From an uncultured bacterium (GTDB lineage: Bacteria > Hydrothermota > Tepidihabitantia > Tepidihabitantales > DTDR01): DNA of 64,000 nt. The stretch spans positions 1 through 64,000 of the forward strand of contig CALHQW010000002.1 of assembly GCA_938040315.1 (NCBI GenBank), written 5' to 3'. Positions 29,219-39,040 of the stretch are shown here, piece after piece. The translations under genes were made by a program, and so were the position numbers. Position 1 is the stretch's first letter. Every line of letters begins with the position of its first letter. Below the pieces are notes generated by a model, which worked only from the letters and a program-made list of their open reading frames with translations, had not been told where the DNA came from and ran no database searches.

Positions 29219-30147
29219 CTTACCTTTCGAGCATATTTTAATGCCTCTTCATAATGGTCTTTAAATCTTACCTGGTTTTTAAACATTTCTTTATTTTTAA
29301 TAATAAAATCGAAATGTTCCTTTGCCTTTTTATAATCTTTTAAAAAATAATAGGCTTTTCCCATCACCAGTTCGTTTTCTAAAATTTTTCTTTTTTCTAA
29401 CAATCTTAATTTCTCACAAATTATTAAACATTCTTGATAATCACCCTTTTTATAATACATATCCCGGAGTAATCTTAAAAAGATTTTATTATTAGGATAA
29501 AGGTCTAAAAGTTCTTTTAAAATACTTTCGGCTTCTTTAAATCTTTTTTCTTCTATTAATACCCAGGCATAGGCGTATTGAGCGGTAATTTTTAAGATTT
29601 TTGAATTCTCAGCGGCTCTTTTAAGAAATTTTATTGCCTTATCTTCGTTACCAAAAATTTTTAAAGAAAAAATGTATTTATTTGCTTTTGCTTTAAAATA
29701 TTCATAAAGTCCTAAACCTAAATAACAGTCAAAAAAATTGCTATCCCTTTCTAATGCTTGATTAAGATATTTAGGGACTTTCCTTCCTAAAGAATAGGAT
29801 TGCCAATAATTTTTTCGCCAACCTTCAAAAAGCGCCCAATAGAGATAAACTGAGCCTAAATAAAAAGGAGAAGGATTTTTTTTAGCCAGTTTAATAGTTT
29901 TTTTTAGTTTTTCATAATATAAGTTTTTATATTTATCATTAAAACTATCCAGCATAACCACCTGTAATAAAGCACTTTGAAAGAAATACCCGGCTGGATC
30001 TTCTGGAAACAATTTAGTAACATAATAAAAGCAAGATTCGGCCTTTTTAAAATCTAAATGATAAGCATAATTTAAACCCTCTTTGATTAATATCTCTTTA
30101 TCTAAAAAGAAAATATTAAGGAAGATAGGCAATAACATCAATCTCAA
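29209..30147 (-). CDS. TPR-repeat protein
   Basis: Repeated helical TPR-like units. Confidence 0.65.
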   Translation of the reverse strand: MRLMLLPIFLNIFFLDKEILIKEGLNYAYHLDFKKAESCFYYVTKLFPEDPAGYFFQSALLQVVMLDSFNDKYKNLYYEKLKKTIKLAKKNPSPFYLGSVYLYWALFEGWRKNYWQSYSLGRKVPKYLNQALERDSNFFDCYLGLGLYEYFKAKANKYIFSLKIFGNEDKAIKFLKRAAENSKILKITAQYAYAWVLIEEKRFKEAESILKELLDLYPNNKIFLRLLRDMYYKKGDYQECLIICEKLRLLEKRKILENELVMGKAYYFLKDYKKAKEHFDFIIKNKEMFKNQVRFKDHYEEALKYARKVRWY

Positions 30148-30496
30148 TTAAAGCATTTTTGGGAAGTGAAATTCCACCAACGGTGGTTCGAGCAGGAAAA
30201 TTATCTTTAAAATATTCCTGATAAATCTCGTTTACCCTTTTAAAATCCTCTAAATTTTTTAAATAAATATTTATTTTTAAAACATTCGATAAATCAACAT
30301 TTTGGGATTTTAAAATATTAATAATATTTTGAAAAATCTGTCGGGTCTCTTTTTCGATTCCACCTTTAACAAGTTCATTAGTCTGTGGATCAATACCAAT
30401 CTGACCAGAAAGAAAAATGAGATTGCCAATTTTTACCGCTTGGGAATAAGGTCCGATCGGTTTTGGTGCCTTATCCGTATAAATAATTTCTTTCAT
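30116..30496 (-). CDS. ridA: RidA family enamine/imine deaminase
   Basis: KAPKPIGPYSQAVKIGNLIFLSGQIG; PARTTVGGISLP. Confidence 0.93.
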   Translation of the reverse strand: MKEIIYTDKAPKPIGPYSQAVKIGNLIFLSGQIGIDPQTNELVKGGIEKETRQIFQNIINILKSQNVDLSNVLKINIYLKNLEDFKRVNEIYQEYFKDNFPARTTVGGISLPKNALIEIDVIAYLP

Positions 30497-31803
30497 AAAT
30501 TAAAATATAGCAAATATTCTAAGGGATGCGGAAAATTATTAATCAGTTTTAACTCTTTCTCTTTAATTTTAAGCCACTCATCGATAATCTCCTTATTAAA
30601 GATATTTTCTCTTAATAAAAATTCGTTGTCCGCTCTTAAAGCAGTTAAACTTTCTTCTAAACTTTTAGATAATTGAAATTCTTTTTTGAATTCTCCTTTT
30701 TTTCTAATTCCATCTAAGCCGGCTAAAAGAAAACTGGCTAATAAGAGATAAGGATTGCATAAAGCATCGGCTAATCTGAATTCAATCGTCAAATCTTCTT
30801 TTTCTAAATATAAAGGAATGCGAAATACCATATTTCTATTTCCTAAACCAATATCTAAAACCGAAGGAGCTTCAAAACCAGAAAGAAGTCGACGATAAGA
30901 ATTGGAAGAAGGATTGCTAAAAGCCGAGATTGTTTTTAAATGGGCAAAAACTCCTTTGATAAAATAATTTCCCTCTTCACTCAGATTATTATCTTTACTA
31001 AAAAGGATATTTTTCTTATTTTTAAATATTTGAAAATGAAAATGTAAACCATTTCCGGGTTCGTCATAAAACAATTTGGGAATGAAAGTTGCAATTTTGT
31101 TATATTTTTTTGCTAAGTTTCTAATTAGATATTTTAAAATTAATATTTTATCGCAAATTTTTACTGGTTCATAAAATTCGGTTTCAATCTCTTCTTGTCC
31201 AAATTGGCCATTTTCGTGATGGTGATATTTAATATCAATCCCTAATTCTTTGGCTTTAATAACTATTTCCTGCCGGAATTCATAATATTTATCAAACGGT
31301 GGTATTTCCTGATAGGAGTGGGAATAAGGTAATTTTATACTTCTTTCCTTTTTCTCTTCGCTGGCAAAGTGATAATAACCATTTAACTTACTAAAATTAA
31401 AATCAGCCTCGTTTAAGAGATAGAATTCTAATTCGCCTCTAAAAAGAATTTTATCAATACCAACTTCTTTTTTAAATATCTCTTCTGCCTTTTTAAGGAT
31501 AAATCGAGGGTCTTTATGATAGGGTTCATTTTTTAAAAAAATATTAGCAAATAAAGAAAGGGTTTTATTTTGATAAATACTATCGATAAAATATTCAGTT
31601 AGGTCAGGAATTAGCACTAAATCACTCTCTTTCTCACTTGCGAAACCAGGAACCGAAGAACCATCAAAACCCACACCCTTTTCCTTTATTAGATTAAACT
31701 TTCTGCTTGGTAAAGTAAGATGATGAAGATTTCCTAATAAATCTACATATTTTAAATCAATAAATTCTATATTATTTTCAATAATAAATTTTTCTAAATC
31801 CAA
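30493..31803 (-). CDS. glnA: Glutamine synthetase (type I-like), TTG start
   Basis: VGFDGSSVPGF; HHHENGQFGQEEIE; GNGLHFHFQ. Confidence 0.88.
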   Translation of the reverse strand: MDLEKFIIENNIEFIDLKYVDLLGNLHHLTLPSRKFNLIKEKGVGFDGSSVPGFASEKESDLVLIPDLTEYFIDSIYQNKTLSLFANIFLKNEPYHKDPRFILKKAEEIFKKEVGIDKILFRGELEFYLLNEADFNFSKLNGYYHFASEEKKERSIKLPYSHSYQEIPPFDKYYEFRQEIVIKAKELGIDIKYHHHENGQFGQEEIETEFYEPVKICDKILILKYLIRNLAKKYNKIATFIPKLFYDEPGNGLHFHFQIFKNKKNILFSKDNNLSEEGNYFIKGVFAHLKTISAFSNPSSNSYRRLLSGFEAPSVLDIGLGNRNMVFRIPLYLEKEDLTIEFRLADALCNPYLLLASFLLAGLDGIRKKGEFKKEFQLSKSLEESLTALRADNEFLLRENIFNKEIIDEWLKIKEKELKLINNFPHPLEYLLYFNL

Positions 31804-31852
31804 TTCGTTCCTTTTTAACTACTTTATTATCTTTTAAATCAAAATTGAGTTT

Positions 31853-32050
31853 TTATTCTTTCTTTGTCATTTGTTGTTCACAGCAAGTTAGGTTACTTGG
31901 TGAAAAATTGCCCTCTTTAGTAACCATCACCTCTGCGCCACAAATCGAACAGCAATAGATCGGTCCAGTAGGAATTGCCGCTTTTTTTACTCTCTTTGCT
32001 ACTTTTTTAACAGTCTTCTTTGCAACTTTTTTCTTAACTTTCTTTGCCAT
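31853..32050 (-). CDS. Lysine-rich tail fused to desulforedoxin/rubredoxin-like Cys4 domain
   Basis: MAKKVKKKVAKKTVKKVAKRVKKAAIPTGPIYCCSICGAEVMVTKEGNFSPSNLTCCEQQMTKKE; strong SD. Confidence 0.75.
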   Translation of the reverse strand: MAKKVKKKVAKKTVKKVAKRVKKAAIPTGPIYCCSICGAEVMVTKEGNFSPSNLTCCEQQMTKKE

Positions 32051-32080
32051 TTTTCCTCCTTTTTAAAATAAACTTAAAAA

Positions 32081-32108
32081 ATTATAATTTTAAAAATTGA
32101 TTTGTCAA
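32081..32108 (-). promoter_or_regulatory. Promoter TTGACA-16-TATAAT for the lysine-rich Cys4 protein
   Basis: -35 32103-32108, -10 32081-32086. Confidence 0.75.
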
Positions 32109-32124
32109 CAAGATAAATTATAAT
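32097..32124 (+). promoter_or_regulatory. Promoter TTGATT-16-TATAAT, 7 nt before radical SAM ATG, overlapping the divergent promoter
   Basis: -35 32097-32102, -10 32119-32124, ATG 32132. Confidence 0.7.
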
Positions 32125-32131
32125 TTTAAAA

Positions 32132-33184
32132 ATGGGAAAATGTAAATTATGTAATAAAGAGTCAATAATTATTTCTCAAAAAATTAACTATTGTGTTTCT
32201 TGTTTAAGAGGGCATTTTTTAAAGATCGAAAAAGAAATAAAAGAGATTCACCAAAATTTAAGAGAGAACTTTTCTTTACCTAAAGAGATCCCTAATTTTC
32301 CAGAGGGGAAAAAATGTGGACAATGTGTCAATGATTGTAAAATTTTTGAGAAGGGTTATGGTTATTGTGGATTAATAAAAAATGATAAAGGAATAAAAAG
32401 GAGTGAGGATTTTGGTTATCTTGACTATTATTATGACCCATTGCCCACCAATTGTGTTGCCTCTTTTGTCTGCAATGCTCCCAGCAATTATTACAATCTG
32501 GCAGTATTTTTTCGTCATTGTACTTTTAACTGTTTATATTGCCAAAATTGGCATTTTAAACTGTCGCCGAAAAAGAAATATTCAATCTCCGAAATGTTAG
32601 CAAAAATTAATTCTCGGGTTTTCTGTGTCTGCTATTTTGGTGGTGACCCAACACCAAATATCTATTATGTGATTAACCTATCCGAGAAGATTTTAGAAAA
32701 ACAAAAATGTCGAATCTGCTTTGAAACCAATGGTTCAGTAAATTTAAATATTTTTAAAAAAATGATAGAGCTCGCTTTGAAAAGCGATGGAATAATCAAA
32801 ATTGATTTGAAAGCCTTTTCTTACGAAGTCCATTATACTTTGACTGGTTCTTCCAACAAGAATACCTTAAAAAATATTGAATATGCTTCCCAATTTTTTG
32901 ATAAAAGGAAAGAACCACCTTTATTAGTTGTTTCGGTCCTTTTAGTTCCGGGATATGTTGATTCTTATGAAATTGAAGAGATTGTCAAATTTATTAGTAA
33001 ATTAAACTTTGAAATTCCAATTAGTTTTTTAGCCTATTATCCAATATTTTATTTAAACGATTTACCAAAAACATCCAAAAGTCATGCAGAATTGGCTCAA
33101 AAAATTGCTTTTAATTACGGATTAAAAAAGATAAATATCGGCAATACCCATCTTTTAAGCAGCGCCTATTTCATTGATTTTTAA
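32132..33184 (+). CDS. Radical SAM protein, PflA/AmmeMemoRadiSam-like, with Cys-rich N-term
   Basis: CTFNCLYCQNW (Cx3Cx2C); CxxC pairs in N-terminal region. Confidence 0.8.
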   Translation: MGKCKLCNKESIIISQKINYCVSCLRGHFLKIEKEIKEIHQNLRENFSLPKEIPNFPEGKKCGQCVNDCKIFEKGYGYCGLIKNDKGIKRSEDFGYLDYYYDPLPTNCVASFVCNAPSNYYNLAVFFRHCTFNCLYCQNWHFKLSPKKKYSISEMLAKINSRVFCVCYFGGDPTPNIYYVINLSEKILEKQKCRICFETNGSVNLNIFKKMIELALKSDGIIKIDLKAFSYEVHYTLTGSSNKNTLKNIEYASQFFDKRKEPPLLVVSVLLVPGYVDSYEIEEIVKFISKLNFEIPISFLAYYPIFYLNDLPKTSKSHAELAQKIAFNYGLKKINIGNTHLLSSAYFIDF

Positions 33185-33213
33185 TACTTTTTTATTATTA
33201 TTTAAATAATTTT

Positions 33214-34194
33214 ATGATTAAAATAAAAATTGTTGGTGTGGGTTCTTATCTACCGGAAAAAATTATTAATAATTTTGATTTAGAAAAAATGGTTGATACT
33301 ACTGATGAATGGATTATGGAAAGAACTGGGATAAAAGAAAGACGGATTGCCCGGGAAGACCAGGCAACTTCTGATTTATGTTATGAAGCATCAATAAAAG
33401 CATTAGAAATGGCACAGATGAAACCTGAAGAAATAGATGTGATTATTGTTGCTACCTCCACACCGGATACTGTTTATCCCTCTACTGCTTGTTGGCTTCA
33501 GAAAAGGTTAAAAACAAAAGGGCAGGGTGCTTTTGATGTGAGTGCTGGTTGTTCGGGTTTTTTATATGCCTTCTTACTTGCTGGAACTTTGATTGAATCA
33601 GGTAGTGCTAAAAAAGTTTTAGTTTGTGGCGGTGAAGTGATGTCAAAGGTTGTTAATTGGGAGGATCGAGCAACTTGTGTTTTATTTGGTGATGGTGCTG
33701 GTGCTTGTGTCGTTGTAAAAAGTAATGGCGATTCTGGTATTTTGTCGGCTAATCTAGGTGCGGATGGTTCTCTAGCGGAACTTTTGTATCAACCAGCAGG
33801 CGGTACCAGGATGCCGGCATCAGAAAAGACAGTTAAAGAAAAACTCCATTATGTCCATATGAAAGGAAGAGAGGTTTTTAAGCATGCGGTAATTTGGATG
33901 GGTAAAGCAGCAGAGAAAGCATTAAAGGAGGCCAATATTTCAATCAATGATATTAAACTTTTCATTCCCCATCAAGCAAATATGAGAATAATAAAAGCAA
34001 CTAATGAAAGAACAAAAATTCCTGATGAGAAGACTTTTATTGTTTTACATAAATATGGCAATATGTCAGCAGCAACTATTCCTGTTGCCTTGGATGAAGC
34101 CTATCGGAACGGAAGAATAAAGGATGGCGATATAATTTTAATGAGTGCCTTTGGCACTGGTTTTACCTGGGCAGGAATGGTTTATAAATGGTAG
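33214..34194 (+). CDS. fabH: 3-oxoacyl-ACP synthase III
   Basis: VDTTDEWIMERTGIKERRIA; DVSAGCSGF; PHQANMRI. Confidence 0.95.
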   Translation: MIKIKIVGVGSYLPEKIINNFDLEKMVDTTDEWIMERTGIKERRIAREDQATSDLCYEASIKALEMAQMKPEEIDVIIVATSTPDTVYPSTACWLQKRLKTKGQGAFDVSAGCSGFLYAFLLAGTLIESGSAKKVLVCGGEVMSKVVNWEDRATCVLFGDGAGACVVVKSNGDSGILSANLGADGSLAELLYQPAGGTRMPASEKTVKEKLHYVHMKGREVFKHAVIWMGKAAEKALKEANISINDIKLFIPHQANMRIIKATNERTKIPDEKTFIVLHKYGNMSAATIPVALDEAYRNGRIKDGDIILMSAFGTGFTWAGMVYKW

Positions 34195-34202
34195 GAGGTT
34201 AA

Positions 34203-34760
34203 ATGGTCGAAATTCGATTTCATGGTCGGGGCGGACAAGGAGCGGTTATTGCTTCCGAAATTTTGGCATCCGCCCTTTTTAAAGAAGGTTATTATTGTCA
34301 AACCTTTCCCGAATTTGGTGTTGAAAGAAGAGGTGCTCCTGTTCAAGCCTTTTTGCGGTTTGATAAAAAACCAATAGTTATCCGTTATAAAGTCTATCAT
34401 CCTGACCACATTATCATTTTAGATTCTGTCTTATTAAATCAGATAAATGTGACTGATGGTTTGAAGCCTTATGGCACAATTTTGATTAATACTAACAAAG
34501 AAATTTCTTTTTACTCTTCTTTTTTCTCTAATTATAAAGTGGCAGTTTGTGATGCTACCCAGATTGCTTTAAAATATGGTTTAGGAACAAAAACCGCTCC
34601 TATTATTAATACCGCCATGCTTGGCGCCTTCGTTAGGATTCATTCTTTTGTTAGTTTAGATAGTGTCTTAGAAAGTATTAAAGAATATGTTGAAGTAAAA
34701 CAGGAAGAAAATATTTTAGCCTGTCGGGAGGCCTATGAAAAAGTTAGATTTGAAAGTTAA
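34203..34760 (+). CDS. porG: 2-oxoacid:ferredoxin oxidoreductase gamma subunit
   Basis: RFHGRGGQGAVIASEILA; PEFGVERRGAPVQAF. Confidence 0.9.
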   Translation: MVEIRFHGRGGQGAVIASEILASALFKEGYYCQTFPEFGVERRGAPVQAFLRFDKKPIVIRYKVYHPDHIIILDSVLLNQINVTDGLKPYGTILINTNKEISFYSSFFSNYKVAVCDATQIALKYGLGTKTAPIINTAMLGAFVRIHSFVSLDSVLESIKEYVEVKQEENILACREAYEKVRFES

Positions 34761-36414
34761 AGATTATCCAGAATTGGCAGTTAGTTGGGAAAAAACTTTA
34801 ATTAATAAAACAGGAACTTGGCGAACTTTCTATCCAAAATACTTTCCTAAAACACCGCCTTGTAATTATTATTGTCCGGCTAATGAAAATATCCAAAAAT
34901 ATATTGCCCTCACTTTAAAAGGAGCGTTGGAAGAAGCCTATCTTACTATTTTAGAAAAAAACCCTTTTCCATCAATAACCGGTCGGGTCTGTTATCATCC
35001 TTGCGAAACTGGTTGTAATCGAAGTAATTTTGATGAAAGTATCGCAATTCATATGATTGAAAGATTTCTCGGTGATTATGGATTAAACTTCGTGGAACCA
35101 AAGAGAAAGAGTGAAAAAATTGATAATAATAAAAAAGTGGCGATCATTGGTAGTGGGCCGAGCGGTCTTAGTTGCGCCTATTACCTTCTCTTAAATGGAA
35201 TAAAAGTAACTATTTTGGAAAGAGAGGAAGATGCTGGCGGAATTCTTTTTTACGGTATTCCCAGTTATCGTCTGCCAAAAGAGATTTTAAAAAGCGAAAT
35301 AGAGAAACTTACCAAAAGAGGAGCAAAATTTATCTTTAAAAAAGAGTTGGGAAAAGATTTTTCCTTAGTTGATTTGACAAAGGAATATGATGCGGTTTTT
35401 TTGGCAATCGGTGCCCAAATTGAACAGGAATTAGGAATTCCTAATGAAGAGGCAAAGGGTGTTTTAATGGGATTGGATTTTCTAAAGGAAGTAAATCTTA
35501 AAAGAAAAATAAAAAATTTTGGCAAAAATGTCTTGGTGATCGGTGGTGGTAATACCGCAATTGATTGTGCCCGAGTGGCATTGAGAAAAGGAGCAAAAGT
35601 GAAAATTATCTACCGCCGAACAAAGGAGGAGATGCCAGCAGTAAAAGAGGAAGTGGAAGAAGCAATAAAAGAAGGAGTGGAAATTATTTTCCTTACCGCT
35701 CCAGTCAAGATAATAAAAAATAAAAGGGGAGAGGTAAGAGGTTTAGAATGTGTAAAAATGAAACTTAGTGGAGAGGTTGATGAGACAGGCAGAAGGAAGC
35801 CGGTGCCAATAAGAAATTCCAATTTTATTATAAAAGGAGACACAATAATCAAGGCAATTGGTGAAAGGGTTGATTTAAGTATTTTACCAAAAGAGATAAT
35901 TGGTAAAAAAACAATTTTTGCTGATGAATATGGCAAGACAAATATGGAGAAAGTATTTGCTGGTGGTGATTGTGTTACTGGTCCAAAAACGGTTGTTGAG
36001 GCAATTGCTTACGGTCGAAAAAGTGCCTATCTTATCTTACATTACTTAAAAAATTACGAAATACCAAAAAAAGAAAGTTTTAATCTTGTTAGTTATGAAA
36101 ATCTTAATCTTTATTACTTTGAGAAGCAGAAAAGAATTGAAGAAAATAAATTACCGATAAATAAGCGAAAAAGAAATTTTAAAGAAATTATAACTGCGGT
36201 GAGTGATCAAGAGATTAGATACGAAGCAAGTAGGTGTTTTTCTTGTGGTGTTTGTAATAATTGTGATAACTGTTATGTCTTTTGTCCGGATTTAGCAATC
36301 TTAAAGAAAAATGGTGAATATGAAATTTTATATGATTATTGTAAAGGTTGTGGAGTCTGTGCCCACGAATGTCCAAGGAATGTAATAAGTATGTTCTTTG
36401 AGGAGGAGAAATGA
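34735..36414 (+). CDS. GltD-like FAD/NAD(P) oxidoreductase fused to PorD-type 2[4Fe-4S] ferredoxin
   Basis: VAIIGSGPSGLSCAYYL; VIGGGNTAIDCARVA; C-term CFSCGVCNNCDNCYVFCP and CKGCGVCAHECP. Confidence 0.9.
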   Translation: MKKLDLKVKDYPELAVSWEKTLINKTGTWRTFYPKYFPKTPPCNYYCPANENIQKYIALTLKGALEEAYLTILEKNPFPSITGRVCYHPCETGCNRSNFDESIAIHMIERFLGDYGLNFVEPKRKSEKIDNNKKVAIIGSGPSGLSCAYYLLLNGIKVTILEREEDAGGILFYGIPSYRLPKEILKSEIEKLTKRGAKFIFKKELGKDFSLVDLTKEYDAVFLAIGAQIEQELGIPNEEAKGVLMGLDFLKEVNLKRKIKNFGKNVLVIGGGNTAIDCARVALRKGAKVKIIYRRTKEEMPAVKEEVEEAIKEGVEIIFLTAPVKIIKNKRGEVRGLECVKMKLSGEVDETGRRKPVPIRNSNFIIKGDTIIKAIGERVDLSILPKEIIGKKTIFADEYGKTNMEKVFAGGDCVTGPKTVVEAIAYGRKSAYLILHYLKNYEIPKKESFNLVSYENLNLYYFEKQKRIEENKLPINKRKRNFKEIITAVSDQEIRYEASRCFSCGVCNNCDNCYVFCPDLAILKKNGEYEILYDYCKGCGVCAHECPRNVISMFFEEEK

Positions 36415-37589
36415 AAGAGAGTTTGATTTATGGTAAAAAGAAAGTAGTTACTGGTAATCATGCTGTCTCCTATGGTGTATTATTATCCAAGGCAGAGGTG
36501 ATTGCTGCTTATCCGATAACTCCCCAAACCCAAATTGTTGAACTATTATCAGAATTTTGTGCTAGTGGTCTTTTAAAAGCGAAATTTATTAAAGTAGAAA
36601 GTGAGCATTCGGCGATGGCTGCTTGTGTTGGTGCGGCTGCTACTGGCTGTCGGACCTTTACCGCCACTTCTGCCCATGGTTTAGCACTAATGCATGAGAT
36701 GCTTCATTGGGCAGTGGGTGGAAGATTGCCAATTGTTTTAGCAAATGTTAATCGGGCAATGGGACCAGGTTGGTCGGTTTGGACCGACCAGAATGATTCT
36801 CTTTCCCAAAGGGATGTTGGCTTTGTTCAATTTTATTGCGAATCCAATCAAGAGGTATTAGATACCACAATCCAAGCATTTAAGATTGCTGAAACCTGTT
36901 TAATTCCGGTAATGCTTGTTTTAGATGCTTTTGTTTTATCCCATACTTCTGAGCCAGTAGATATTCCTTATCAAGAAGATGTGGATAAGTTTTTACCACC
37001 TTATAAACCAAAATATTTTTTAGATGTAAATGATCCGAGAGCCTTTGGTGGTTTAACCTCTCCTGACCATTATTACGAAATCAGATACAAAATTGAAGAA
37101 GCCCATCGAAAGGCATTGAAAGTTAGCGAAGAAGTTGATAATGAATTTTATCAAATCTTTGGCAGAAAATATGGAGTGGTTGAGAGTTATCAATGTGAAG
37201 ATGCCAAACTTATTTTAGTAACCTCCGGAACTATTACCGGTACTGCCCGACAAGTAATTGACGAAGAGAGAAGCAAAGGAAAAAGGGTAGGACTTTTAAA
37301 AATTAGACTTTTTAGACCTTCCCCAATTTCCCAAATTAAAGAGATTTTAACAAAGGCAGAAAAAGTAGCAGTAATTGACCGAAATATTAGTTTTGGTCAT
37401 TCTGGAATTTTCTGCCAGGAGATAAAATCAATTTTATATAACGAAATAAGGAGACCGATGGTATTTGGTTTTGTTATTGGATTGGGTGGCAGGGATGTTG
37501 TTCCTGATGATATTCGGGAAATAATTGATTTTACTTATAAGGCAGATTATCCAGAAGAGATGGTATATTTTCGGGGGGTGAGATTATGA
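36411..37589 (+). CDS. porA: 2-oxoacid:ferredoxin oxidoreductase alpha subunit
   Basis: AAYPITPQTQIVELLSE; FIKVESEHSAMAACVGAA. Confidence 0.93.
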   Translation: MKESLIYGKKKVVTGNHAVSYGVLLSKAEVIAAYPITPQTQIVELLSEFCASGLLKAKFIKVESEHSAMAACVGAAATGCRTFTATSAHGLALMHEMLHWAVGGRLPIVLANVNRAMGPGWSVWTDQNDSLSQRDVGFVQFYCESNQEVLDTTIQAFKIAETCLIPVMLVLDAFVLSHTSEPVDIPYQEDVDKFLPPYKPKYFLDVNDPRAFGGLTSPDHYYEIRYKIEEAHRKALKVSEEVDNEFYQIFGRKYGVVESYQCEDAKLILVTSGTITGTARQVIDEERSKGKRVGLLKIRLFRPSPISQIKEILTKAEKVAVIDRNISFGHSGIFCQEIKSILYNEIRRPMVFGFVIGLGGRDVVPDDIREIIDFTYKADYPEEMVYFRGVRL

Positions 37590-38467
37590 GATGGCAATTT
37601 GCCAATGATATTAAAGAATATATGAATCAAGGGCATTTGGCTTGTCCTGGTTGTGGTGGTGCTTATGCGATGCGCTTAGCCTTAAAGGCGCTAGGTAAAA
37701 ATACCATTGTGGTTATTCCTGCTTGTTGTTGGTCAATTATTGATGGTCCTTTTCCTTTACATTGTTTAGAGGTGCCAGTTTATCATACTGCTTTTGAAAC
37801 AGCAGCGGTTGTTGCCAGTGGTATAAGGGCAGCATTAGATATAAAAGGAAAAACCGATATTGAAGTTTTGGCATTTGCTGGTGATGGTGGTACATTAGAT
37901 ATTGGCATTCAGGCATTATCGGCTGCTTGTGAAAGGAACGAAAAAATTATTTATGCTTGCTATGATAATGAAGCCTATATGAATACCGGAATTCAACGTT
38001 CTTCAGCAACTCCTTATGGTGCTTGGACAACAACGACACCAAGAGAAAATTTTAAGAAAGAGAGAAAGAAAAATATTAGCGAAATCATCGCTGCCCATCG
38101 GATACCTTATGTTGCCACTGCTTCTATCGGTTTTCCTGATGATTTAATATTAAAATTTAAAAAAGCAAAAGAGGTAAAAGGAACAGCCTTTATTCATATC
38201 TTTGCACCTTGCCCAACGGGTTGGCGAATGGCACCAGAATTGATGATAAAAATCTCCCAATTGGCGGTTGATTGTAAAATCTTTCCATTATACGAAGTTT
38301 TTGATGGTGTGAAATATAATATCAACTATCAACCCAAAAATATTCCAGTAAAAGAATACCTAAGACTTCAAGGTCGTTTCTCCCATTTGACGGAAAAAGA
38401 AATAGAGACAATCCAAAAAGAAGTAGATGACAATTGGGAAATATTGATTAAAAAAACAAGGATTTAA
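37586..38467 (+). CDS. porB: 2-oxoacid:ferredoxin oxidoreductase beta subunit (TPP-binding)
   Basis: GHLACPGCGGAYAMRLALKALG; FAGDGGTLDIGIQALSAACERNE. Confidence 0.93.
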   Translation: MRWQFANDIKEYMNQGHLACPGCGGAYAMRLALKALGKNTIVVIPACCWSIIDGPFPLHCLEVPVYHTAFETAAVVASGIRAALDIKGKTDIEVLAFAGDGGTLDIGIQALSAACERNEKIIYACYDNEAYMNTGIQRSSATPYGAWTTTTPRENFKKERKKNISEIIAAHRIPYVATASIGFPDDLILKFKKAKEVKGTAFIHIFAPCPTGWRMAPELMIKISQLAVDCKIFPLYEVFDGVKYNINYQPKNIPVKEYLRLQGRFSHLTEKEIETIQKEVDDNWEILIKKTRI

Positions 38468-38594
38468 AATTTTTATATCTCAGAAGGATAGATTAAGAAA
38501 GATTGCCCAAGCAAGCAGATTTTTTAAACCAAATTTTCAAAATTGAAAAAATTTAACTTGAAGATAACTATTTAAAAATTATCTTTAAATCTTC

Positions 38595-38618
38595 CTTTGG
38601 TTATAGCCAAAGATTTTT
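38595..38618 (+). terminator. Possible weak terminator CTTTGG-TTATAG-CCAAAG-ATTTTT
   Basis: 6-bp stem plus short T run, 130 bp after porB. Confidence 0.35.
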
Positions 38619-39006
38619 AGTAATTTCCTACCACTTTTTAAGATTTTTCTTATTTGTCATTTTAAATTTTTAAAAACTGGTTATATTTCTATATTCTATA
38701 TTAAAAATAGTTGAAAGTTTTATAATAAAGGGAGTTTCTCGCTTCTTTATTAAAAGCGACAATAACTTATTAAAAAAGTAAGATGTAGGCATTTTTTTAA
38801 AATTAGAAAGTGGTTTATTTATAAAAATTTTTTATCGCCGATTATTTTTCGTAGTCGGTAGCCCTACAGGGTACCGCTCCCTACACCCCTACCTTTTTTC
38901 TTTTTGACCTCAAAATCTTACTTTTATTTTTGTGCCGAAAAAGAAATATTTATATAATATAGGACTTTTTTGGAAAATGGCAAGAAAAAAATTGGCAGTT
39001 TGTATC

Positions 39007-39035
39007 TTGAATTTTTGAGATTATTTTATTAAAAT
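39007..39035 (+). promoter_or_regulatory. arcC promoter TTGAAT-17-TAAAAT, 5 nt before ATG
   Basis: -35 39007-39012, -10 39030-39035, ATG 39041. Confidence 0.65.
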
Positions 39036-39040
39036 TAATA

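Noticed and set aside
38720-38760. TCGCTT...AAGCGA hairpin as a riboswitch
   Set aside because: Too small and no known riboswitch core recognised
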